From positions 1-64,000 of the forward strand of contig NZ_JAHKQO010000015.1 in NCBI RefSeq assembly GCF_018861065.1: 64,000 bases of DNA. The letters are read 5' to 3'. This DNA is from Paraglaciecola arctica (GTDB taxonomy: Bacteria > Pseudomonadota > Gammaproteobacteria > Enterobacterales > Alteromonadaceae). The notes below the pieces were generated by a model, which had not been told where the DNA came from, did not search any database, and saw only the letters and a list, made by a program, of their open reading frames with translations. This document shows, piece by piece, positions 1 to 8,150 of the stretch. A program made the position numbers and the translations under genes. How positions within the stretch are numbered: the first letter of the stretch is position 1; the number at the start of each line of letters is the position of its first letter.

Positions 1-28
1 AAAGACGAAGGTTAGGGATGGCAATAAA

Positions 29-80
29 GACTGCCGGAATAGCGGTAACCCCACGACTGCCGGAATAATGGTAACCCCAC
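29..80. repeat. 26-bp tandem direct repeat, two units
   Basis: Two head-to-tail copies (29-54 and 55-80) of a 26-bp unit beginning GACTGCCGGAAT and ending GGTAACCCCAC differ at only a few central bases. The pair sits downstream of metY (minus strand) and beside a REP-like hairpin, so it is probably part of an intergenic repeat cluster that continues to the left of the window. Confidence 0.8.
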
Positions 81-84
81 CTTG

Positions 85-114
85 TCATTCCCGAATGCTT
101 TTATCGGGAATCCA
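85..114. repeat. REP-like inverted repeat
   Basis: ATTCCCGA (87-94) and TCGGGAAT (104-111) form an 8-bp stem with a 9-base loop, flanked by TC and CC. The sequence GTCATTCCCG...CGGGAATCC is typical of short palindromic intergenic elements scattered in many proteobacterial genomes. That it recurs in this genome is an inference; only one copy was noticed here. Confidence 0.6.
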
Positions 115-143
115 ATGTTAAATAGACTGACAGGCGTTTCATC

Positions 144-176
144 AAAAAAATCTGCTGTTCACCCAAAGTGAAGAGC
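144..176 (-). terminator. Intrinsic terminator of metY
   Basis: On the minus strand, GCT-C-TTCAC pairs with GTGAA-C-AGC around a 5-base loop (154-176) and is followed by a run of seven T (144-150 on the plus strand as A). A second GC-rich palindrome, GGGGC/GCCCC at 180-194, lies between it and the metY stop. Confidence 0.7.
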
Positions 177-216
177 ATTGGGGCAATTTGCCCCGTTTTC
201 ATAGATTAATCGTAAG

Positions 217-1506
217 CTACTTTATCGAATCAAGCGCCTGACTTACGTCAGCAATGATATCGTCAATATTCTCAATACCAACTGAAATTCTCACTAGATC
301 TTCACTTACGCCGGCTTTGGCTAATTCGTCTGGGTTAAGCTGCCTATGTGTGGTTGAAGCGGGATGACAGGCTAGGGATTTAGCATCACCTATGTTAACA
401 AGTCTGAGAATCATTTGCAGTGCATCGATGAATTGACCTCCTGCCACTTTACTAGATGAATCAGCACTGGCTTTAATGCCGAAACTTAGGATACCTGATG
501 CTTTGCCTTGGGTTATCTTCTGACAAGTAGTTTGATAAGGGCTGTCGGGTAGTGCTGCGTAATTGACCCAACTGACTTTGTTATGACTATTTAGGTAGGC
601 CGCGAGTTTTTCAGCGTTTTCGCAATGACGCTGCATTCTTAAACCTAGTGTCTCTAATCCCATTAGGATATTGAAAGAGTTGGTGGGTGAAATAGCTGCA
701 CCAGTGTTACGCAGCGGTGCCACGCGGCAACGACCGATATAGGCCGCAGCTCCTAACGCCTCAGTATAAACTACACCGTGATAGGAGGGATCGGGTTGAT
801 TCAACACTGGAAAGCGTGTTTTGTTGGCTACCCAATCAAACTTGCCAGAGTCAATAATTACACCACCAATCGAGGTACCATGGCCGCCAATGTACTTAGT
901 CAGAGAATGAATGACTATGGCTGCTCCATGTTCAATTGGTCGGCATAAAAATGGTGTAGCAACAGTGTTATCCACTATAAGTGGAACCCCATGTTTAGCG
1001 CCAATTTCTGCGAGTTTCTGTAAATCAACCACATTACCAGCAGGGTTACCTATTGATTCACAGAAAATAGCTTTCGTATTTTCGTCAATGGCCGCTTCGA
1101 ATGCGGCATAATCGTCAGCGGCTATCATACGTGCTTCAATACCCTGATTAGGTAAGGCATGTGCAAATAAATTGTAGGTGCCACCGTACAATTGGCTGGT
1201 ACTAACAATGTTGTCACCCACTGAACAAATACATTGAATTGCATAGGTAATTGCCGCCATACCCGAAGCAACGGCTAGTGCTGCAATTCCGCCCTCCATC
1301 GCGGCGATCCGCTCTTCTAATACTGCAGTAGTGGGGTTCATGATCCGCGTGTAAATATTTCCAGGTACTTTGAGATCAAATAAATCTGCCCCGTGCTGAG
1401 TATCGTCGAAGGTATAGGAAGTCGTTTGGTAAATCGGTACAGCTGCTGCTTTAGTGGTTTCTTCTGAGGTGTAACCATGGTGTAAAGCTAAGGATTCTAA
1501 TTTCAT
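217..1506 (-). CDS. metY: O-acetylhomoserine (thiol)-lyase
   Basis: A 429-residue PLP enzyme of the Cys/Met metabolism family that makes homocysteine (or methionine) from O-acetylhomoserine and sulfide (or methanethiol) in the cytoplasm. The PLP-binding lysine is Lys204 in the motif SLTKYIGGHG, with Asp179 in IVDNTVATP expected to bind the pyridine nitrogen. The N-terminus (ALHHGY) and the long loop with NQPDPSYHG are typical of O-acetylhomoserine sulfhydrylases rather than of cystathionine gamma-synthase. It stands alone on the minus strand with its own terminator. No clear MetJ box or SAM riboswitch was seen in the 150 bp upstream, so its control is unknown. Confidence 0.93.
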   Translation of the reverse strand: MKLESLALHHGYTSEETTKAAAVPIYQTTSYTFDDTQHGADLFDLKVPGNIYTRIMNPTTAVLEERIAAMEGGIAALAVASGMAAITYAIQCICSVGDNIVSTSQLYGGTYNLFAHALPNQGIEARMIAADDYAAFEAAIDENTKAIFCESIGNPAGNVVDLQKLAEIGAKHGVPLIVDNTVATPFLCRPIEHGAAIVIHSLTKYIGGHGTSIGGVIIDSGKFDWVANKTRFPVLNQPDPSYHGVVYTEALGAAAYIGRCRVAPLRNTGAAISPTNSFNILMGLETLGLRMQRHCENAEKLAAYLNSHNKVSWVNYAALPDSPYQTTCQKITQGKASGILSFGIKASADSSSKVAGGQFIDALQMILRLVNIGDAKSLACHPASTTHRQLNPDELAKAGVSEDLVRISVGIENIDDIIADVSQALDSIK

Positions 1507-1655
1507 GTGACGGGTATTCCTTGTTGGATAGATTCATCTAATACGCCAACAATAGCTTGTATTATCTCGGCAATTCAAACATAAGCGCACTGGTTATTGT
1601 GCTTATTTGGAATAAGGTATACAGCTAATCATTTATTAAAATTGATAATTAATCG

Positions 1656-2342
1656 TTAAACAAAGGTTAAATGGGCTTTGCCAGCAATATAAGCTTTTCT
1701 AAATTCCCGAAAATATTCCTCAAGGGCAGCCGCGGCAATATCATCATCAGCCATTTTTAAGACTTCCACGGCCACCTCGGCGGTGCAGAGTTGATGTATA
1801 TGTGCGGCTTCACGAAGTTGATAACTTGACGCTTTATCAGGTTGAATACCTAACACTGGTAGTGTCGCAAAACAGGGGCTTTTAAACATTTTGCTCGCCT
1901 CTCTCCAGGTGCCGTCTAACATCAAAAATAGAGGGATTTTGCCGCGCTGAATTTCGATTGAATCTTTGGGCGAATCGATACACCTTTTTGCTGCCGCGTA
2001 TTGTTGAGGAAACACTAAAATAGGTGCATATTTGGGGTTGTTTAATAACTCAAGTAGAGCAGGATCGGGCGCAACTCTATCCCATCTAAATGCGTAGTTA
2101 TCGGGTAGTACATCGGCAATCAGTTTTCCAGTATTGGTTGGTTTGTAATATTCATTTTTATACATCACTAAACAAAAGGCGCTAGAGCTAGCAATAGATG
2201 GGCGCAGCGCACAAATACATTTTGCTTCTGGAATCAAACATTTGTCACAGCGTTTTACCTTGTAACCTCTTGCTCTAAATTCTTTTGTTGATAAGGCTAA
2301 TTGCTGCTTGCGTAAAATATGTACTGAGTTGATATGAGGCAA
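1656..2342 (-). CDS. tapT: DTW-domain tRNA-uridine aminocarboxypropyltransferase
   Basis: A 228-residue DTW-domain protein, the family that transfers the 3-amino-3-carboxypropyl group of SAM to U47 of tRNA (acp3U). The signature DxTW is seen as Asp143-Gly-Thr-Trp146 followed by REA. A cysteine cluster, CDKC at 32-35 and C42/C44, fits the zinc-binding knuckle of the family. The gene is divergent from the GNAT acetyltransferase at 2414 with about 70 bp between the starts, so the two probably have back-to-back promoters. The E. coli homologue is YfiP; substrate identity here is inferred from the family. Confidence 0.85.
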   Translation of the reverse strand: MPHINSVHILRKQQLALSTKEFRARGYKVKRCDKCLIPEAKCICALRPSIASSSAFCLVMYKNEYYKPTNTGKLIADVLPDNYAFRWDRVAPDPALLELLNNPKYAPILVFPQQYAAAKRCIDSPKDSIEIQRGKIPLFLMLDGTWREASKMFKSPCFATLPVLGIQPDKASSYQLREAAHIHQLCTAEVAVEVLKMADDDIAAAALEEYFREFRKAYIAGKAHLTFV

Positions 2343-2413
2343 AAAAAATCCGTGAGTAAATAGCTATTCTTGTAATATCATCGCCTTTTTTAGAGATTTA
2401 AAATAGTCAAAGA

Positions 2414-2953
2414 ATGAAAATTCAAGTAGATAGTAATATTCACATCGAGTTGCTAGTCCCTGCGTTTGCGGAACGTTTATACACCTTAACTAATAAAAAT
2501 CGAGCCTATCTTAAAAAGTGGTTAGCTTGGTTGGACCTAGTGAAAACCTTTGAAGATACCGAAACGTTTATTGAAACAGCAGTACATCAACATAACCATA
2601 ACCAGGCAACTACTTTTGCGATTATGTATCACGATGAATTGGTCGGTTTAGCCGGATTTAACCATTTTGATTACCAGCACAATTGGGGGGCGATCGGTTA
2701 TTGGCTTTGCGCTTCGTGTAACGGAAAAGGTGTGATGACACGAGTCGTTGAAAAACTATTAGAATATGGTTTTATTGAAAATAGGCTCAATAAAATAGAA
2801 ATTCGTTGTGCTCAGCAAAACCTCAAGAGTAGAGCAATTCCTGAACGTTTAGGGTTTACCTATGAGGCGACCTTGAGGCAATGTGAGTGGCTGTATGATA
2901 AATATGTCGATCACGCAGTTTATTCGTTATTGGTGAGCGAGTATAAACGTTAA
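2414..2953 (+). CDS. GNAT N-acetyltransferase, RimJ/RimL type
   Basis: A 179-residue acetyltransferase resembling the RimJ/RimL and YdaF group, which uses acetyl-CoA to acetylate N-termini of ribosomal proteins or small amines. The N-terminal AERLYTLTNKNRAYLKKWLAWLD is the substrate-side helix pair usual in this group; the acetyl-CoA region is around residues 100-125 (GYWLCASCNGKGVMTR) and the C-terminal RLGFTYEATLR is characteristic. The exact substrate cannot be read from sequence. It is monocistronic, followed by tandem microrepeats, and converges on the peptidase gene at 3069. Confidence 0.8.
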   Translation: MKIQVDSNIHIELLVPAFAERLYTLTNKNRAYLKKWLAWLDLVKTFEDTETFIETAVHQHNHNQATTFAIMYHDELVGLAGFNHFDYQHNWGAIGYWLCASCNGKGVMTRVVEKLLEYGFIENRLNKIEIRCAQQNLKSRAIPERLGFTYEATLRQCEWLYDKYVDHAVYSLLVSEYKR

Positions 2954-2966
2954 TAAGCGTTAGTAT

Positions 2967-3031
2967 TGTTAACCCCTACGAATGTTAACACCTACGAAAA
3001 TTGGCTTGATACAACTTGATACAACCTGATA
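2967..3031. repeat. Two adjacent short tandem repeats
   Basis: TGTTAACCCCTACGAA (2967-2982) is followed directly by the same 16-mer with one change (2983-2998). Six bases later CTTGATACAA occurs twice in tandem (3005-3014, 3015-3024) with a partial third unit, CCTGATA. The block fills the gap between two convergent genes. No terminator with a T run was recognised here. Confidence 0.75.
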
Positions 3032-3068
3032 GTCATATCGAGCCAAATTAAAGTGTAAAGGTTGATTT

Positions 3069-4766
3069 TTAACGTTTTTGTTTACGTTTTGCCTGGTTTT
3101 CTTCACATAATCCAATGATAGGGATATAACGAAGTACTTTCATTTCTGGATCGATAATGACGTGGTCTTTAGGACTAACCGAAACGGTTATTTGGTCATC
3201 ATTTGTCGTGTAAATCGCAGTTTTTCCATTAATTGATATCGTAATAGGCATAGGGAATGCCAAGTTGTCCGGTGTTTGCCATGTTAGCGTTAGTTCAGTA
3301 TCTGTGCGGCTTTGTATGAGTTCTGGTAATGCCGCCTGTTTTAAATACACCTCAAACATCCAGCTAAAATCTTCGCCAGTCATTTTGTTAACGATATCAA
3401 TGAAATCTTGAGTATTTCGATATCGAGGTGCAATTGGATAGGTAAGAGAAGCCGTTTCAGTTGTTCCATATAATAACTCACGTGTGGCTTTCCAAAATAG
3501 TTCATCTCCAATTAGCCATCTGAGTGTATGTAGGGTCCAACCGCCTTTTCCATAAATATCAGAATTGAAAGCTTGGTCGGATGTAATGACTCCTTCCATT
3601 ACCACCGGGTGACAATTCACTAAGCCTAAATACGATTGATACATAGTATGGGTATAGGCCGCATTCCCAAATTTATATAGGCTGTATACTGGTTGCATAT
3701 ATAGACCAAAACCTTCATGTAACCAGGCATCATTTAATTCTTCATGGGTGATCAGATTACCAAACCATTCATGAGCAAGTTCATGATGTAATAGCCAGTC
3801 AAATCCATTTTTGTCTCTGACGTAGTTTTTACCGTAGGCGTTTATAGTTTGATGTTCCATACCTAGATGGGGAGTTTCTACAAAACCTAACTTTTGGTCG
3901 CCCCATGGGTATGGGCCAAGCAACTCTTCATAAAAGCTAATTTGTTGCATTAAATCATCATTGATTAAGGTTTCAGCTTTAGTAACGTTTTGGTTTAACG
4001 CCCAAAACTCGATAGGTACGTCCTGACCGTTGACGCTAGTATAGGATTGCTGAATACGCGTAAATGGACCAATATTTAATGCAATATTGTAGTCGCTGGC
4101 GGGTACTGATAATAACCAATTAAACTTTTGTTTATCAGTCCCAACTGAATCGATTGATTGCAAAACACCATTAGTGACGGCACTTAACGGTTTGGGAACG
4201 GTTAGAGATATCGCCATGCTTTGAGCTTTATCACCAAAATGATCTTTGCAAGGCCATATTAAATCGCATCCTTCACCTTGCACCGCCGTGGCTATCCAAG
4301 GTGTGCCATCCTCTGTTTGGCTCCACACAAAACCACCTGACCAAGGCGCATTTAAAGCAACATGGGGTTTGCCAGAATAATGCACCGCAACATTGACCAC
4401 ATCACCTATCGTTTTGGGATTTTCCAAGTTAATAGTGATAACCCCGCCGCTGCGCTGAAATCTAGCTGACGTGCCGTCAACTAACACTTCACTAATATCA
4501 AATCGGCTGTCTAGTTTTAATTCTACTTGTGTAGTGTTTTGCGTAATTAAAAACTCGCTGTAACCTATTCCGGCGATACTTTGGTTGTTTGGAAATATTT
4601 CTAAGTCTAAGCCATAACTAATTACGTCAGTGCTATTAGCGACATCTGAAAAAGGTTTACCCGTATCACCGATAATAGGATCAAGTGGTGCAATGCTGCT
4701 ACAGGCTGTTAAAGCAATTAAACTAGTGGATATTAACGTCTTTATAAGGTGGTTCTTGGGGGTCAT
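3069..4766 (-). CDS. M1-family aminopeptidase lipoprotein
   Basis: A 565-residue gluzincin peptidase predicted to act at the cell envelope. The first 22 residues are a lipoprotein signal ending in ALTAC, with lipidated Cys22. An N-terminal beta-sandwich leads into a catalytic domain with the exopeptidase motif seen as GMEHQ (about residue 302) and the zinc site HELAHEWFGN (about residue 328) followed by the downstream WLHEGFG glutamate. At 565 residues it lacks the long C-terminal helical domain of PepN and is closer to LTA4-hydrolase-like secreted peptidases. Substrate is unknown. Monocistronic, convergent with the GNAT gene. Confidence 0.88.
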   Translation of the reverse strand: MTPKNHLIKTLISTSLIALTACSSIAPLDPIIGDTGKPFSDVANSTDVISYGLDLEIFPNNQSIAGIGYSEFLITQNTTQVELKLDSRFDISEVLVDGTSARFQRSGGVITINLENPKTIGDVVNVAVHYSGKPHVALNAPWSGGFVWSQTEDGTPWIATAVQGEGCDLIWPCKDHFGDKAQSMAISLTVPKPLSAVTNGVLQSIDSVGTDKQKFNWLLSVPASDYNIALNIGPFTRIQQSYTSVNGQDVPIEFWALNQNVTKAETLINDDLMQQISFYEELLGPYPWGDQKLGFVETPHLGMEHQTINAYGKNYVRDKNGFDWLLHHELAHEWFGNLITHEELNDAWLHEGFGLYMQPVYSLYKFGNAAYTHTMYQSYLGLVNCHPVVMEGVITSDQAFNSDIYGKGGWTLHTLRWLIGDELFWKATRELLYGTTETASLTYPIAPRYRNTQDFIDIVNKMTGEDFSWMFEVYLKQAALPELIQSRTDTELTLTWQTPDNLAFPMPITISINGKTAIYTTNDDQITVSVSPKDHVIIDPEMKVLRYIPIIGLCEENQAKRKQKR

Positions 4767-5128
4767 AAAATAGTCCTGCCAATCTTTGTAATTCTAGACA
4801 TTTTTACACGACTCAATGATAAGCACCAGCGTCAACTTTTATGGTGTTACAACATTAGTGAAATGCTTTAGCCCAAGGAGTGTGCACCAAATCCAAACAG
4901 ACAGTCGGGCCAGAGTTGGCTAGTCAGAGATTTATTAAACTTGACCTAGGTTAATAAATCTCTGTTTTCTCTTTGGTACTTGTGAGTGAGTTGCTGTATG
5001 GTGTGCGGCAAATTTTAGCTGCCTTTGTTTGACGCGTTTAATTCGCGTAGGTAGTGTTGAAAAAATCACGAATCATTAGGCATAAATGTTATGCCGATAG
5101 CGATTATTATGTAAATTAGGATATTGAT
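4767..5128. other. Intergenic region with a long hairpin
   Basis: This 362-bp gap between divergent genes contains no convincing coding sequence. Its main feature is a perfect 14-bp inverted repeat (listed separately). A smaller GCCA/TGGC hairpin lies just upstream at about 4908-4919. The downstream part presumably holds the promoter of the gene at 5129, but no confident -35/-10 pair was picked. Confidence 0.5.
4925..4970 (+). terminator. 14-bp stem hairpin followed by T-rich tract
   Basis: CAGAGATTTATTAA (4925-4938) is perfectly complementary to TTAATAAATCTCTG (4951-4964) with a 12-base spacer, and TTTTCTCTTT follows on the plus strand. It looks like a rho-independent terminator pointing rightwards, but no plus-strand gene ends upstream. 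It could end a small RNA transcribed from about 4800-4900, or be an operator. Confidence 0.5.
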
Positions 5129-5536
5129 ATGAATGAAATTTCATCAAAGAATTTTCTCGAGCTCAGCAAAATGTTGCCTGAGCTACGTTTTGAATATGCA
5201 TTGACTCAAATGATTGAAAAACAAAACTTATGGGGATTATATGGTGAAAGTGGCTGGGTAATGCTCAAAGCCGATGAAGATGCCTGTATTCCTATTTGGC
5301 CACATAAAGAATTCGCCGAATCTTGGGTAAAAGATGAATATCCGGACTGTGAGCCAAAACCCATTGATTTTGTAGAGTGGTTAGATATTTGGTTACCTGG
5401 ATTGAAAAAAAACAAAACGTTAATCCTAGTTTTTCCTCTGGGAGACGATGAAGAGGGCATTATGCTTGAGGCCCAAGAAATGATTGATTGTATTGAAGAC
5501 GATTTAAAAAAGCTTGGGAGCAATGCCCCTAAATAG
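5129..5536 (+). CDS. DUF2750-family protein
   Basis: A 135-residue cytoplasmic protein without signal peptide or membrane segments. The pattern LWGLYGESGWVMLKADE...PIWPHKEFAESW...DFVEWLDIWLPGL matches the DUF2750 family, short acidic proteins of unknown function widespread in gammaproteobacteria. The next gene begins 14 bp after its stop, so the two are likely co-transcribed. Function is not known. Confidence 0.75.
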   Translation: MNEISSKNFLELSKMLPELRFEYALTQMIEKQNLWGLYGESGWVMLKADEDACIPIWPHKEFAESWVKDEYPDCEPKPIDFVEWLDIWLPGLKKNKTLILVFPLGDDEEGIMLEAQEMIDCIEDDLKKLGSNAPK

Positions 5537-5550
5537 GCCTATCTAAATAA

Positions 5551-6105
5551 ATGCCATCAAATACAAGCGTGTTCGGGCTGGGTGACCCTTCTGCTCAGTT
5601 AAAACTGTATATCGCTAATCGACCTGACTTCGCTGATTATTCTAATGTGACGACTGTTAAACCTCTCGTGAAAGGGGATATACAGCAGATCGGCCAGGCT
5701 TGTGGTAATGGTTGGCGTAAAGTGTTTAACGTATATGCCAAGCTGGTATTTGCGTTGAATACTGAAAGTTTAGTGCCACTAAATGGCGCTGATACTTGGC
5801 AGGTATTTCGCGATAATTTTCTATTGCAACACTCTTCAAATACTAGCTTAGTGTTTTCAGCGCCACAAACCTTCCTAATTAACGGTAAAAATAGCCCAAG
5901 CATACATATCATAATGGGTAAAACCTACGGGAAATCCCTTGGTTTACCCCCTACCTTGCATTGGTTAGATAGCGAGTTCGCTGTTGATGTAAGCAACAAA
6001 CTCTTGGTATGCCCGTACTTTGACTATCGACAATTGTCTAATATCAAAATAATACGACTTGTTGAATTAATTACCCAATTACACAGCGGGAAAATCCCTA
6101 CCTGA
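5551..6105 (+). CDS. Conserved protein of unknown function, 184 aa
   Basis: A 184-residue soluble protein with no signal peptide. The opening FGLGDPSAQLKLYIANRP and the segment GNGWRKVFNVYAKLVFAL recall an uncharacterised gammaproteobacterial family (possibly DUF6942, named from memory and not certain). It follows the DUF2750 gene closely and probably shares its transcript. The NtrC-like site of the nasT promoter begins four bases after its stop codon, so the nitrate regulon starts immediately downstream; there is no sequence evidence that this gene belongs to it. Confidence 0.6.
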   Translation: MPSNTSVFGLGDPSAQLKLYIANRPDFADYSNVTTVKPLVKGDIQQIGQACGNGWRKVFNVYAKLVFALNTESLVPLNGADTWQVFRDNFLLQHSSNTSLVFSAPQTFLINGKNSPSIHIIMGKTYGKSLGLPPTLHWLDSEFAVDVSNKLLVCPYFDYRQLSNIKIIRLVELITQLHSGKIPT

Positions 6106-6108
6106 GCA

Positions 6109-6123
6109 GCACCACCGCAGTGC
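6109..6123 (+). promoter_or_regulatory. NtrC-type binding site upstream of nasT
   Basis: GCACCACCGCAGTGC fits GCAC-N7-GTGC, the core of the NtrC (GlnG) site. A weaker partner, GCAC-N7-GTTT, follows at 6128-6142. The site starts 97 bp upstream of the GG of the sigma-54 promoter, the same distance as in front of narK (100) and nrtA (101). Confidence 0.7.
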
Positions 6124-6203
6124 ATTTGCACCTGATTGGTTTGTTGAAGTACTTTTTATTTACATATTAAAGTTTAACTTCTTGATAACTATGAGCATTT
6201 AAT

Positions 6204-6220
6204 TTGGCGCGTGGTTTGCT
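6204..6220 (+). promoter_or_regulatory. Sigma-54 promoter of nasTS
   Basis: TTGGCGCGTGGTTTGCT keeps the invariant GG-N10-GC spacing of the -24/-12 elements (consensus TTGGCAC-N5-TTGCW). The expected start of transcription is about 6231, 35 bases before the nasT start codon. Together with the upstream NtrC-like site it predicts nitrogen-limitation control. Confidence 0.7.
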
Positions 6221-6265
6221 ACCTGACCTTTATTAAAGAATCTTTTTATCGCTCAGGTAGACAGC

Positions 6266-6883
6266 TTGCAACACACCGCCTTATCAAAAAAACAAAGTAA
6301 CCCGACACCAGAGTTACGTATTTTGTTGATTGACGAAAATCGCCAAAGAGCTGAATCTCTGACTTCAGCCTTGGATAATTCGCGATACAAAATAAGTCAT
6401 TTGGCAAGCCCAGACTCTTCGTTGTTAAAACAAGTCGATGAACTTGAACCAGATATTATTGTGATTGATATTGAGTCCCCAAGTCGCGACATCTTAGAAA
6501 GCCTAGGAACGATTTCGCACTTTAGCCCCAAGCCTGTGGTGATGTTTTCTGGTGAACAAGATACCGATACGATTAATCAATATATCGAATCAGGAGTCAG
6601 CGCTTATGTTGTTGGTGATTTGCAGGCCGAGCGAGTTAAACCCATTTTAGACGCAGCTTTAGCGCGTTTCCGTGAATTTCAAAAGTTAAAAGACGAGTTA
6701 AGTGATACGAAACAGCAATTGGCTTCACGTAATCTCATTGATCAGGCGAAACGTTTATTAATGAAAAAGAAAAACTTATCAGAAGACGATGCGTTTAAAG
6801 CAATGCGCAAAACAGCCATGGACACCGGGCAAAAACTAGAAGATGTGGCAAAAACACTTATCTCATTACTCAATACTATTTAA
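6266..6883 (+). CDS. nasT: NasT-type ANTAR antitermination regulator
   Basis: A 205-residue protein with an N-terminal receiver-like domain (about 15-135; Asp23/Glu24 and Asp68 in VIDIES are present, but the usual KP lysine is replaced by the GDLQ region) and a C-terminal ANTAR domain (about 145-203, RNLIDQAKRLLMKKKNLSE). ANTAR proteins bind hairpins in leader RNAs and prevent termination. The start is TTG with AGG at 6255-6257 as ribosome binding site. The gene lies 17 bp ahead of nasS, and two terminator-bearing leaders occur in the same cluster (before narK and nrtA), which are the likely targets. In known pairs NasS holds NasT inactive until nitrate binds. Confidence 0.9.
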   Translation: MQHTALSKKQSNPTPELRILLIDENRQRAESLTSALDNSRYKISHLASPDSSLLKQVDELEPDIIVIDIESPSRDILESLGTISHFSPKPVVMFSGEQDTDTINQYIESGVSAYVVGDLQAERVKPILDAALARFREFQKLKDELSDTKQQLASRNLIDQAKRLLMKKKNLSEDDAFKAMRKTAMDTGQKLEDVAKTLISLLNTI

Positions 6884-6900
6884 TAAATTAGGTTAAAAGC

Positions 6901-8010
6901 ATGATCGAACCTGAAAAAACAGATTTAACCTTAGGGTTTATTCCTCTAACAGACTCAGCGCCATTAATTGTGGCCAAAGAAATGGGGTTCTTTAGCCAGT
7001 GGGGTTTGAATGTCAAATTGCAGAAACAAAACTCCTGGGCGACACTTAGAGATAAGTTACATGCCGGCTTGTTAGACGCCTCGCAAATGTTAGCTCCTAT
7101 GCCACTAGCCAGTTCTCTGGGAATGGGGTGCGCCAAAGTCAACGTGATTACGCCACTTGTGTTGAGTTTAAATGGCAATGCCATCACGTTGTCAGAAAAA
7201 TTACACCAAGAAATTCTGAAAGAAAATCAACTAGCGCACGTTACTTTACCTTTGGCTGCATATTTATTGCAAAAAGTAATCAGTGTTCGAAAAAAACAGA
7301 ACCGTCCGAAATTAAAATTTGCGACCGTTTTTCCCTATAGTTGTCATTTTTATCAACTTAAAGATTGGTTAGCTTCGGCTGACATCACTGAAGCCGACTT
7401 GGATATTGTGGTGGTGCCTCCAGTGAATATGGTGGCCTTTTTAGAAAGCGGTGAAATTGATGGCTGTTGTGTTGGTGGTCCGTGGAACGCTAAGGCCGTT
7501 AGAGCGGGGATTGGACTGACTGCTTTGACTTCGTTTGATATCTGGCAAGACAGTCCCGAAAAAGTATTAGGCGTGTTGGGCAGTTTTCAAAAAACCAAAC
7601 CCAATACGGTTTTGGCGTTAACTGCGGCCTTAAAGCAAGCATGTAATTGGTTAGAAAACATTCCTAATCGTTTTGAGGCTGCTCGTTTATTAAGTGCGGA
7701 TCAATATCTAGATGCCACGGTAGACGTTATCGCACCGTCTTTGATTGGTAGTTGCTTGACTCATATTAGCATGCCACCAAGGGCGATCCCTTCATATAAT
7801 CAGTTTTCCAAAACCAATAATGGCTCAATTAACGTACCAGAGTATATTCGCGGCGAGTGGTTGATGAGCCAAATGAGAAGTGCAGGGCAGTTAAAAGATA
7901 TCGATGTACCTAATGATATTGTCAGGCAAGTGTTTAGGCCTGATATTTATCAACAAATGCGCTTGAAACTCGAGGACCAAGCCGTGCAGTTTTTCAGACG
8001 TTCAGGTTAA
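6901..8010 (+). CDS. nasS: NasS nitrate/nitrite sensor (NrtA-like, cytoplasmic)
   Basis: A 369-residue relative of the nitrate-binding protein NrtA (shared LGFIPLTDSAPLIVAKEMGFF and CCVGGPWNAKAV blocks; compare [21 protein letters not shown] in the nrtA product of this cluster). It has no signal peptide, so it stays in the cytoplasm as expected of NasS, which binds nitrate and releases NasT. It is coupled to nasT with a 17-bp gap. Gene order nasT-nasS is the reverse of the often described nasS-nasT. The next transcription unit's NtrC-like site begins 16 bp after its stop. Confidence 0.9.
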   Translation: MIEPEKTDLTLGFIPLTDSAPLIVAKEMGFFSQWGLNVKLQKQNSWATLRDKLHAGLLDASQMLAPMPLASSLGMGCAKVNVITPLVLSLNGNAITLSEKLHQEILKENQLAHVTLPLAAYLLQKVISVRKKQNRPKLKFATVFPYSCHFYQLKDWLASADITEADLDIVVVPPVNMVAFLESGEIDGCCVGGPWNAKAVRAGIGLTALTSFDIWQDSPEKVLGVLGSFQKTKPNTVLALTAALKQACNWLENIPNRFEAARLLSADQYLDATVDVIAPSLIGSCLTHISMPPRAIPSYNQFSKTNNGSINVPEYIRGEWLMSQMRSAGQLKDIDVPNDIVRQVFRPDIYQQMRLKLEDQAVQFFRRSG

Positions 8011-8025
8011 TAGACTATTGTATTG

Positions 8026-8040
8026 GCACTAGCGTGGTGC
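8026..8040 (+). promoter_or_regulatory. NtrC-type binding site upstream of narK
   Basis: GCACTAGCGTGGTGC is a GCAC-N7-GTGC palindrome almost identical to the nrtA site (both read GGCACTA-N4-GGTGC). A half site, GCAC at 8046-8049, lies just downstream. It begins 100 bp before the GG of the sigma-54 promoter. Confidence 0.72.
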
Positions 8041-8123
8041 GTGCTGCACTTCAATGGGGGATAATCATAGCAATATTTTATGGGTGAATTATCTAAGGTG
8101 TTGAATATAAACATGATTATGTT

Positions 8124-8140
8124 TTGGCGTATAATTTGCA
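8124..8140 (+). promoter_or_regulatory. Sigma-54 promoter of narK-kinase unit
   Basis: TTGGCGTATAATTTGCA matches TTGGCAC-N5-TTGCA at all but two of the strongly conserved positions, with the required GG-N10-GC spacing. Transcription would start at about 8151, giving a leader of roughly 160 nt before narK. Confidence 0.75.
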
Positions 8141-8150
8141 GCGCGATTGC

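Noticed and set aside
1507-1655. MetJ box or SAM riboswitch upstream of metY
   Set aside because: Only a weak GATTCATCT-like match was seen; no riboswitch fold could be drawn.
5206-5523. 105-codon minus-strand frame
   Set aside because: Lies entirely antisense to the DUF2750 gene and has no recognisable features.
6219-6260. Inverted repeat CTACCTGA/TCAGGTAG that would hide the nasT ribosome binding site
   Set aside because: The left arm lies upstream of the predicted sigma-54 start (about 6231), so it would not be in the transcript.
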